Below are positions 1 to 6,113 of a stretch of DNA of 9,380 bases, in pieces. Every line of letters begins with the position of its first letter. Within the stretch, counting starts at the first letter, position 1. Below the pieces are notes generated by a model. It saw nothing but the letters and a program-made list of their open reading frames with translations. It was not told the DNA's origin and did no database searches. The stretch spans positions 1-9,380 of the forward strand of contig JAWOBA010000051.1 of assembly GCA_046498285.1 (NCBI GenBank). The letters are read 5' to 3'. The translations under genes were made by a program, and so were the position numbers. Origin of the DNA: B33-G16 sp046498285 (GTDB lineage: Bacteria; Desulfobacterota; DSM-4660; Desulfatiglandales; B25-G16).

Positions 1-91
1 CATATTCCCATATCTTCTACTCTTACTCAAACTCACTACGCTTTCGGGCAGTCCACTTTTAATTCGTACATGACAAATCCGATTTGATAAC

Positions 92-119
92 TTGATAATG
101 GTAGGGGATTATGTATAAT
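92..119 (+). promoter_or_regulatory. Candidate sigma70 promoter for the methyltransferase gene
   Basis: TTGATA (92-97) and TATAAT (114-119) are separated by 16 bases, a near-consensus -35/-10 pair. Transcription would start near 126 and leave a leader of about 65 bases before the ATG at 192. The -35 box lies in a short direct repeat, TTGATAA at 84-90 and again at 92-98. The match is seen directly; activity is inferred. Confidence 0.55.
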
Positions 120-191
120 ATGAAATTATGGTAATAGGTATATTCTCAACTTCATATATGGTCAGCGGCGTATTTTAGATGCTTTATAGTC

Positions 192-791
192 ATGCCAGTC
201 CCAAATTTTAACCCGCTTCATAAACTAATAAACAACCGATCTGTATTTTTTCAAGAATTTGTGAAATATCCTCTTCAGATCGGATCAATAATCCCTAGTT
301 CTCGCTTTCTCGAACGACACGTTGTGAAGGCAGCCGGGGTATGTACAGCCAGGACCATAGTTGAGCTTGGTCCTGGCATCGGAGGGATGACCCGAGCTAT
401 ACTGCATGCAATGGATCATCACGCTAAACTCCTGAGCATTGAAATAAATCCAAATTTTCATGCCTTTTTAAACCGCATAGAAGATGATCGACTCATTGCC
501 CATCTTGGAAACGCTCACGAGTTGAAAGACATCATTTATAAATATGGGCTGAACAAAGCAGATGTTGTAATTTCCGGTATCCCCTTTTCCACTATGAGCC
601 ATACCTTCGGATCTCACCTTATTGAGACTATCTTATCAATACTCTCTCCAAGGGGGCGCTTTATAGCATACCAATTAAGTAAGCGAATTTCCTTCTTATG
701 CCAACCCTTAGTAGGACCAGGTCATGTGGAAATAGAACTTTTAAACATACCTCCGATGCGAGTTTACCGATGGGAGAAAAACAACGCCTAA
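192..791 (+). CDS. SAM-dependent methyltransferase, PmtA/KsgA-like (probable phospholipid N-methyltransferase)
   Basis: This 199-residue protein has the layout of small PmtA-type phospholipid N-methyltransferases, which methylate phosphatidylethanolamine towards phosphatidylcholine with S-adenosylmethionine at the membrane. The N-terminus carries the family-like stretch FFQEFVKYPLQIGSIIPSS (19-37). The SAM-binding motif I is VELGPGIGG (57-65), the acidic residue after strand 2 is in SIEIN (82-86), and motif IV is ADVVISGIPFS (123-133). SGIPFS replaces the NLPY motif of KsgA rRNA dimethylases, which argues against an rRNA enzyme. The C-terminus NIPPMRVYRWEK (185-196) also fits PmtA. The length is normal for the family and no transmembrane segment is evident. 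No clear Shine-Dalgarno lies before the ATG at 192, so the start is chosen because the conserved N-terminal segment follows at once. The substrate is inferred from resemblance; another small-molecule or lipid substrate is possible. Confidence 0.75.
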   Translation: MPVPNFNPLHKLINNRSVFFQEFVKYPLQIGSIIPSSRFLERHVVKAAGVCTARTIVELGPGIGGMTRAILHAMDHHAKLLSIEINPNFHAFLNRIEDDRLIAHLGNAHELKDIIYKYGLNKADVVISGIPFSTMSHTFGSHLIETILSILSPRGRFIAYQLSKRISFLCQPLVGPGHVEIELLNIPPMRVYRWEKNNA

Positions 792-909
792 CAAGCCCTC
801 AAGCTGGTCTTTTTGGTGTAATTCAAAGACATCCAGTTAAGGTTGCTATTAGGTACTAAAATAACTCTCATAACCACCAGATATACACACCCTGTGACAG
901 GAGGAAGAT

Positions 910-1767
910 ATGGAAAGACAAAAAGAGAGGGCATTGGTAACAGGAGCAAGTAGTGGGATAGGACGAGAAACGGCGATTAAATTGGTAAAAAAAGGATTTC
1001 AGGTGATAGCTGCGGCGAGACGGGTAGATCGTCTCACTGACCTGGCTAATCAGTTTCAGGGTATCATACCCAAACAGGTAGATTTCTCAAATACAAAGGA
1101 TATCAAGAAATTCTGCGACTATATCTCAAACCTACCATATCCTGTTTCCATTCTTATCAACAATGCCGGCTATAGTATACGTGGCATGCTAGAAGATGTG
1201 TCTATCGAAGCCATCAAACACCTGTTTGAAGTTAATCTGTTCGCACTCATTCGAATCACACAGAGCTGTTTACCGGGAATGCGTAAGTTGCGAAAAGGAA
1301 CCATTGTGAACCTCAGCTCCATTGCCGGAAAATTTGCCTTTCCCGGAAATGGTGTTTATGCAGCATCCAAATATGCAGTGGAGGGCATCACTGATGCATT
1401 ACGTTTGGAGTTGGCTCCATTTGGAATAAAGGTGGTGGCCATTCGCCCGGGTCCCATTGCTACCGAATTTAATGAAGTTGACAATAAATTAACCGGCGAC
1501 CTCATGGCCAGAACTGATCCAGATTATAAACCAATCTATCAGACCGCTGGAGCGGCAACCAAAAAATTGTTCACCGACTTGCCTCTTCCTGGTCCCGACC
1601 TCATCGCAGATTTTATTGTACAGGCAGTTCTCTCTGATACCCCAAAGGCAGTCTATTCCGCAGGACCCTTAAGTGAAAATTTCCTTGGAAAACGAGCCAG
1701 GTTTAATGATGACGAATTTCATCGCTTCATGCTGGAAACGTTTGATTTAACAGGCCTGAAGCCCTAA
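910..1767 (+). CDS. Short-chain dehydrogenase/reductase (classical SDR, NADP-type)
   Basis: This 285-residue Rossmann-fold oxidoreductase shows every classical SDR mark: TGASSGIG (11-18) for the dinucleotide, NNAG (84-87), the structural Asn in FEVNL (109), the catalytic Ser137 in NLSS, and YAASK with Tyr150 and Lys154. Arginines after strand 2 (AAARR, 34-38) suggest NADP(H) rather than NAD(H). The C-terminal extension after residue 185 is longer than in 250-residue SDRs and resembles the SDR group that acts on lipophilic ketones, retinoids or steroids. The substrate cannot be named from sequence. An ideal AGGAGG (899-904) sits 5 bases before the ATG at 910, which fixes the start. The gene follows the methyltransferase after 118 bases with no convincing terminator, so co-transcription is possible but not shown. 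Confidence 0.9.
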   Translation: MERQKERALVTGASSGIGRETAIKLVKKGFQVIAAARRVDRLTDLANQFQGIIPKQVDFSNTKDIKKFCDYISNLPYPVSILINNAGYSIRGMLEDVSIEAIKHLFEVNLFALIRITQSCLPGMRKLRKGTIVNLSSIAGKFAFPGNGVYAASKYAVEGITDALRLELAPFGIKVVAIRPGPIATEFNEVDNKLTGDLMARTDPDYKPIYQTAGAATKKLFTDLPLPGPDLIADFIVQAVLSDTPKAVYSAGPLSENFLGKRARFNDDEFHRFMLETFDLTGLKP

Positions 1768-1842
1768 ATTACATATGCAGAAAGATCCACATCAGGGACA
1801 GTCTGGTTCGAGTAAGGTGTTATTTTTAACTACCATGGACCC

Positions 1843-1870
1843 TTGAAATATAAAACCGTTAGTCTTAAAT
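1843..1870 (+). promoter_or_regulatory. Weak candidate promoter for the SMP-30-like gene
   Basis: TTGAAA (1843-1848) and TTAAAT (1865-1870) are 16 bases apart in the gap between the dehydrogenase and the propeller gene. The -10 box is poor. It is listed because the 149-base gap suggests a separate transcription start; in AT-rich DNA a match of this quality can occur by chance. Confidence 0.22.
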
Positions 1871-1916
1871 GTTCTATCAGAGATGAAATACCATGTTTTA
1901 AAGAGGAGGTCTCAGG

Positions 1917-2813
1917 ATGAAAAAAATTTCTTTAGCAGGAATACTTGCAGTTTCCTTTTTTTCTATCCTCCCTTTTTTAGGTGCAAGGGTTGGAACGGCA
2001 GGCAATAACAATCCAGGGCACTATAAGGTAACCCAGGTATGGAGCACGAAGAAAGAGCTTCGAGTCCCTGAATCGATTCTTTATGATAAGGTCGGCAAGA
2101 TTCTTTATGTGTCTAACATCAACGGAAAATCCACGGAGAAGAATGGCCAAGGGTTTATCTCAAAGATCTCTCTCGATGGAGAGATAGAGGTTTTGAAATG
2201 GGCGACAGGATTAAATGCCCCGAAAGGTTTGGCTATGTATGGGGATAAGCTTTATGTCTCGGATATTGACCAGTTAATCCAGATAAATATAAAGACTGGA
2301 ATGATACTGGAGAAATATCCAGCGATCGGGGCAAAGTTTTTGAATGATGTAGCGACCGATGCATCAGGAAATGTTTACGTAACTGATATGTCGCCTGAAC
2401 ACAGCGTGATCTATGCATTAAGGCATGGCAATATGGCTGTCTGGATGAAGGAATCGGAAATCAGCAGTCCCAACGGTCTCGACATAGAAGAAAATAATCT
2501 ATTAGTGGGCAACTCCGGTGATGGATCGTTAAAGGCAGTCAATCTGGCTAACAAAACGATCACCACCATAGCAAAAGTGGGTTCAGGCATAGATGGACTG
2601 CGATCAGATGGGAAAAGAAATTATTTCATATCAGACTGGCAAGGCAAAACATCCCTTGTCACTGCTTCCGGCCAAATAATCGAGCTCATTGATACAACAG
2701 CCATGAAAATCAATTCCGCTGATCTTGAATACATTCCCAATAGAAATCTTTTGCTTATCCCCACATTCTTTGATAACAGGGTAATGGCATATACCGTGGA
2801 AGAAATGCCTTAA
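1917..2813 (+). CDS. Exported SMP-30/gluconolactonase-like beta-propeller protein
   Basis: This 298-residue protein begins with a signal peptide: basic MKK, a hydrophobic core (about 5-22) and a probable cleavage site near VGTAG (25-29). The mature part is a run of short beta-blade segments of the SMP-30/NHL type, such as KILYVSN (61-67), GDKLYVSDI (109-117) and GNVYVTDM (151-158). Residues matching the SMP-30 metal and substrate positions appear in order: Glu52 in PESILY, Asn143 in FLND, Asn186 in SPNGLDI and Asp226 in GIDGL. A metal-dependent lactonase or related hydrolase is therefore possible. Many exported propellers of this type have no known reaction, so the role stays open. A strong AGAGGAGGT (1902-1910) lies 6 bases before the ATG at 1917. 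There is no lipobox cysteine, so the product should be a soluble periplasmic or secreted protein. Confidence 0.82.
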   Translation: MKKISLAGILAVSFFSILPFLGARVGTAGNNNPGHYKVTQVWSTKKELRVPESILYDKVGKILYVSNINGKSTEKNGQGFISKISLDGEIEVLKWATGLNAPKGLAMYGDKLYVSDIDQLIQINIKTGMILEKYPAIGAKFLNDVATDASGNVYVTDMSPEHSVIYALRHGNMAVWMKESEISSPNGLDIEENNLLVGNSGDGSLKAVNLANKTITTIAKVGSGIDGLRSDGKRNYFISDWQGKTSLVTASGQIIELIDTTAMKINSADLEYIPNRNLLLIPTFFDNRVMAYTVEEMP

Positions 2814-2906
2814 ACACACAAGAGATCATACAGTGATCAATCTGAGTCATAAAATAGTAAAACATCCATTCATAATCTGATAATCCAAAGGTAAATCATT
2901 TACATT

Positions 2907-3536
2907 ATGCGTATTTCATTAATTGGCATGGCAGGAGCAGGTAAATCTTATTGGTCTAAAAAGCTCGCTCAACATAGTTTCAGGCGTTTCTGCTGCGATG
3001 ATCTCATTGCAGCAAAGCTTGCCCTTGATTTTACGGGACCAAATGGAACTACCCTGGAAATGGGCACATGGATGGGATTCCCGTATGAGCAGCACTACAG
3101 GAAACATGAATCAACCTATCTTACATATGAAATAGAGGTAGTTATTGAAATCCTTGAATATCTTGAATATCATAATAGGACTGCCGGAGAGAACATAGTT
3201 GTTGATACGACCGGAAGTGTTATTTACACGGGAGAAGACATTTTACAAAAGCTTTGCCACTATACAAGGGTCATATACCTCTCGACACCACCTGAGGTAC
3301 AGGAGCAATTGCTAAATGCATACATATCCAACCCTCATCCCATGCTATGGAGGAACTGGTTTACCAAAAAGCCAGGCGAGACCAACCAGGAGGCGCTCGC
3401 ACGCTGCTATCCACAACTCTTGTCTGCTCGTGAACGATTATATGCTCGATATTCAGATGTAGAAATAAACTACTATACAAGAAATAAAAAGGGCTTTAGC
3501 GTGATTGACTTCCTGCGGATAGTACAAGGAACGTGA
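2907..3536 (+). CDS. P-loop kinase-like protein, divergent relative of shikimate kinase
   Basis: The 209-residue product starts with a Walker A loop GMAGAGKS (7-14) in a shikimate-kinase-like context: MRISLIG before it and an acidic pair, Asp31-Asp32, where shikimate kinase has its substrate-binding Asp. A second strand, ENIVVDTTGSV (95-105), sits where shikimate kinase has its Gly-Gly-Gly substrate loop, but the glycines are replaced by Thr-Thr-Gly-Ser. RVIYLSTPPE (121-130) matches the core strand followed by the lid region. The lid area (145-170, WRNWFTKKPGE) is longer than in typical shikimate kinases of about 170 residues. Nucleotide binding is well supported. Aromatic-amino-acid biosynthesis is not, because the substrate motifs differ and no aro genes are nearby. 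The ribosome site before the ATG at 2907 is weak: AAAGG lies about 14 bases upstream. The real substrate is unknown. Confidence 0.75.
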   Translation: MRISLIGMAGAGKSYWSKKLAQHSFRRFCCDDLIAAKLALDFTGPNGTTLEMGTWMGFPYEQHYRKHESTYLTYEIEVVIEILEYLEYHNRTAGENIVVDTTGSVIYTGEDILQKLCHYTRVIYLSTPPEVQEQLLNAYISNPHPMLWRNWFTKKPGETNQEALARCYPQLLSARERLYARYSDVEINYYTRNKKGFSVIDFLRIVQGT

Positions 3537-3602
3537 AACAAATCTGCAGTGGACTTAAAAAATACTTTTACTACAAACAAAGTTACTCCCAAATTCTCTG
3601 TC

Positions 3603-3661
3603 AAAGGAGATATACAATGCTTGTGCGGGAGCCTATTCATGATACATGTCAATTCTCATAA
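3603..3661 (+). other. Strong ribosome site with a 14-codon ORF overlapping the permease start
   Basis: AAAGGAGA (3603-3610) precedes an ATG at 3617 at ideal spacing, but that frame ends at TAA 3659-3661 after 14 codons. The permease frame starts at the ATG at 3639, inside this short ORF, with its own CGGGAG (3626-3631) 7 bases upstream. Either this is the original start of the permease, now thrown out of frame, or a short upstream ORF coupled to it. I cannot tell which. Confidence 0.3.
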
Positions 3662-4612
3662 AACAGCAGCATCTAATATCCTGATAACCATTGCGTCCTT
3701 TGTAGTCGTGGTAGCAGGCATGAGTGCAGGTAAAGTCATTCTCGTACCATTCCTTTTGGCTGTATTTATAGCCATTATCAGTGCATAACCTTTATTCTGG
3801 CTCCAACGGAAGGGCTGGCCCATATGGCTAGCCATTTTAACCGTAATTATCGGAGTTCTCCTTATTGGATTATTGGTGGCATATCTAGTTGGATCATCAG
3901 TAAAGGATTTTTCTGGTAACCTGCCGGTTTATGAAGAAAAGTTTAAGCAACAAACCACTATAATAACTGGCTGGCTTGAGAATCAAGGGATAGATAGTTC
4001 TATCGGTGCGTTAACAAAGATCTTTAACCCAGGGGCAGCGCTGAAGTTTGTTGCTGTTTTACTTAATAGCCTCGGTACTATGCTTGCGAACAGCTTCTTA
4101 TTTCTTATGACCGTAATTTTTATGCTGTTAGAGGCCTCGAGCTTTCCTAAAAAGTTACGAACCATAGTAAGCACAGTCCACAGTCCACCCTTACTCGTTT
4201 AGACATGTTTATTAGTAATGTTAAGCACTATATGGCTATCAAGACCCTGGTCAGCCTTGCTACGGGTATTTTCATCAGCATCTGGCTTACCATCATTGGC
4301 GTTGATTACCCATTACTATGGGGTCTTCTGGCATTTGCATTGAACTATGTTCCAAATATTGGTTCTATTATCGCAGCCATACCAGCTGTACTGCTGGCAA
4401 TTATACAGTTAGGCTTCATTTCTCTTCTCTTTTGGGGATGGGTTTTGGGCCCGGTCGGCATGCTCTTATCAGTGCCTCTTACAATTACCGCAAAGATTGC
4501 CCTCGAACGTAGAGAAGAGACCCGCTGGATAGCCGTATTACTTGGGCCTGAAATTGTCTCTCCTCCACCAAAGATGAAAACAGCGAAAAAAACTACGTCC
4601 GAAAGTCAATGA
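3639..4612 (+). pseudogene. Broken AI-2E family (PerM/TqsA-like) permease gene
   Basis: Three consecutive pieces make one AI-2E family transporter, a polytopic inner-membrane protein family that includes TqsA and PerM. Piece one (3639-3785) encodes the N-terminal membrane segment, ending AVFIAIISA, and stops at an in-frame TAA (3786-3788). The same frame then resumes with PLFWLQRKGWP, as expected for the family, and continues through the LPVYEEKF periplasmic part and MTVIFMLLEASSFPKKLRTI to about 4170. A frameshift follows: the frame used so far meets TAG at 4200-4202, while the frame offset by two reads TLTRLDMFISNVKHYMAIKT and goes on to LWGLLAFALNYVPNIGSI. Finally IIQLGF is joined directly to ISLLFWGWVLGPVGMLLSVP (about 4411-4420). 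Intact members have roughly 40 more residues here, including the GN-x-x-EPR-x-MGR motif. Three independent lesions make a functional product unlikely. GTG 3549 extends the frame upstream, but nothing family-like lies there. Confidence 0.85.
4172..4188 (+). repeat. Short tandem repeat of 7 bases at the permease frameshift
   Basis: CACAGTC occurs twice in a row (4172-4185) and is followed by a partial third copy, CAC (4186-4188). It lies where the two permease reading frames meet. The observed change of frame corresponds to a net loss of one base modulo three, which loss of one 7-base unit would give. Gain of one unit would shift the frame the other way. Slippage here is a plausible inference, not proof. 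Confidence 0.6.
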
Positions 4613-4934
4613 CCCCGCCCTTCCAAGCGAAGAATTAAAGGCCTGCAGTAAATGCAGGTGCTTATCAGATATGAATAAGGAAATGGAAATGGTTATCTAT
4701 GAAAGGGGTAAAAGCATACTATTTGTTATCTATTGCATACTGAACCAGAATTCGAGCTCCGATGAGACAGCAATACCCTGGGGCGATAAAGGAAATTATA
4801 GACCTATTGAGCACATCTGATAGCGAATCGTTATGTTATTAACTATACCATAATAACTCCTGGCACACCTCTACCTTCTGTATATGCACCTTGCTTTAAA
4901 AAAGAGGCCTTGTTTTCGGAAATTCATTTTTATA

Positions 4935-4971
4935 TTGACTAATAAAAATATATATAAGAATATACTATAAT
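4935..4971 (+). promoter_or_regulatory. Candidate promoter region for the CNNM gene pair
   Basis: TTGACT (4935-4940) is a good -35 box. The following AT-rich tract holds TATACT (4961-4966), 20 bases away, and the perfect TATAAT (4966-4971), 25 bases away. Neither spacing is ideal, so the start point is uncertain. This is the only promoter-like stretch upstream of the pair and would give a leader of about 90 to 100 bases. Confidence 0.35.
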
Positions 4972-5010
4972 AGTTGTTAAATGAAAGAAATATTTCTACA
5001 AATAAGCTCC

Positions 5011-5022
5011 CCAAGGCCTTGG
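5011..5022. repeat. 12-bp perfect palindrome in the CNNM leader
   Basis: CCAAGGCCTTGG is a perfect palindrome lying about 40 bases after the candidate -10 element and 47 bases before the CNNM start codon. Its symmetry would suit a dimeric DNA-binding protein; as RNA it has no room for a loop. It may equally be chance. Confidence 0.3.
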
Positions 5023-5069
5023 CACACCAAAGACATTGCAGCCAACCACCTTACCTTTCTTAATAGGAA

Positions 5070-6113
5070 ATGGACTTCTATATAAAGCTCGTACTTATTA
5101 TTTTTTTATTGCTTCTCTCAGGGTTCTTTTCCTCATCTGAGATTGCCTTTTTTTCACTCAGCAAGGTCAAGCTGCGCCGAAGGAAAATCCGGAAAAGCTC
5201 AGGTTTTAAATATATAATGCAGCTCCTAAAAACTCCGAGCAAATTTTTAACCACCATACTTATCGGTAACGAGATTATAAATATATCTATTTCAGTTGTT
5301 GCTGCAACACTTGTCTATTCCATTGCAAAGGATGTAATGAACAATAATCTTATTCCATTTTGCTCTATGGCAGTCACTGTTCCTGTGCTCCTTCTCTTTG
5401 GGGAAATAATACCAAAAACCATAGCTGTCAAATTTCCAGATACTCTAGCCCGATATGCCTCATATCCGCTATATCTTTTTTCAATTGCGGTGGCTCCAGT
5501 GAGATATGTGCTCAACTCTGCCGCAAAGATATTTATAAAATTCTTTGTGAAAGACCCCACAAAACAGCCCTTTGATTCAATAACTATTGATGAAGGCATC
5601 TTCAAATCAATGATAGATATCGGCAGTAGAGAAGGAACTATTGAACCAGGCGAGCGTGATCTTATTCACAGAGCATTTCATCTGGATGACATACCCATAT
5701 CCACCATAATGATACCCCGAGACAGGATAGTTGCAGTGCCCCTAAACATTAGCGAAGACGACTTTATGGAAATTATTGAGACAAAAAAGTTCTCCCGCTA
5801 CCCAGTTTTTGAAAAAAGCATTGATTATATTACCGGCTTTGTACACGCAAAAGATCTTCTACATCTTAAAAATTCTACACAAAGTAAAAAGCATCTCACC
5901 ATAAAGTCTTTACAGCGAAGACCAACTTTTGTCTTTGAAAACAGAAATGCGCTTTCTGTACTCCTTTATTTTCAAAAAAATAAAAGCCATATAGGAATAG
6001 TACTAAACGGCCAGGGAAAAACAGCCGGAATGGTTACCCTTGAAGATATCCTTGAAGAGCTTTTTGGTGAGATCATGGACGAAACAGACAGAGAGGTCAA
6101 AAATGATGCTTGA
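5070..6113 (+). CDS. CNNM/CorC-family transporter subunit without the C-terminal CorC/HlyC domain
   Basis: This 347-residue membrane protein belongs to the CNNM (DUF21)-CBS family, to which the magnesium exporters CorB/CorC are assigned and which is often mislabelled as hemolysin. The DUF21 region (about 1-195) has membrane segments near 5-25, 60-85, 95-115 and 128-150. It keeps the family motifs SGFFSSSE (17-24), ILIGNE (63-68) and GEIIPKT (111-117). Two CBS repeats follow (about 210-265 and 275-335), ending with TLEDILEELFGEIMDE (323-338). The protein stops there, so the CorC_HlyC domain of full-length members (about 420-440 residues) is absent. The ATG at 5070 gives a normal DUF21 N-terminus, but its ribosome site is poor, with AGGA only one base away. 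The end overlaps the next CNNM gene by 11 bases, which suggests translational coupling and a joint complex. Transport of Mg2+ is inferred from the family. Confidence 0.88.
   Translation: MDFYIKLVLIIFLLLLSGFFSSSEIAFFSLSKVKLRRRKIRKSSGFKYIMQLLKTPSKFLTTILIGNEIINISISVVAATLVYSIAKDVMNNNLIPFCSMAVTVPVLLLFGEIIPKTIAVKFPDTLARYASYPLYLFSIAVAPVRYVLNSAAKIFIKFFVKDPTKQPFDSITIDEGIFKSMIDIGSREGTIEPGERDLIHRAFHLDDIPISTIMIPRDRIVAVPLNISEDDFMEIIETKKFSRYPVFEKSIDYITGFVHAKDLLHLKNSTQSKKHLTIKSLQRRPTFVFENRNALSVLLYFQKNKSHIGIVLNGQGKTAGMVTLEDILEELFGEIMDETDREVKNDA

Larger units (their letters stand above)
4613..5069. other. 457-base stretch without a supportable gene
   Basis: Between the permease remnant and the CNNM pair I see no ORF with convincing protein character. 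It holds a small hairpin, CCTGCA (4642-4647) with TGCAGG (4653-4658) around GTAAA, which lacks a T-run and is a poor terminator. It also holds a short ORF (4762-4842) beginning MRQQYPGAI, faintly like the start of REP-type transposases, a repeated 9-mer TGGCACACC (near 4860 and 5020), and an AT-rich promoter-like region with a palindrome. No M-box or other riboswitch could be recognised before the putative magnesium transporter genes. Confidence 0.5.

Noticed and set aside
1..91. Open reading on all three plus frames at the left edge, possibly the tail of an upstream gene
   Set aside because: The open stretches end between about 60 and 87, are too short to distinguish from chance, and none shows recognisable protein similarity.
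2631..2819. Minus-strand ORF of 62 codons over the end of the SMP-30-like gene
   Set aside because: It lies opposite a well-supported coding region, has no ribosome site or family motif, and is a shadow of the real gene.
3549..3638. Longer permease start at GTG 3549
   Set aside because: The extra 30 residues do not resemble AI-2E N-termini and no good ribosome site precedes the GTG; ATG 3639 begins just before the expected first membrane segment.
3786..4202. Stop-codon recoding or programmed frameshifting in the permease gene
   Set aside because: TAA and TAG end other genes in the window normally, no slippery heptamer with a downstream structure is evident, and the extra deletion of conserved residues points to decay.
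4642..4658. Hairpin CCTGCA/TGCAGG after the permease remnant as an intrinsic terminator
   Set aside because: The stem is only 6 bp and no T-run follows.
6040..6102. Upstream extension of the second CNNM gene
   Set aside because: The added 21 residues overlap the conserved CBS end of the first gene in another frame and are unlike DUF21 N-termini; ATG 6103 has a better-placed ribosome site.
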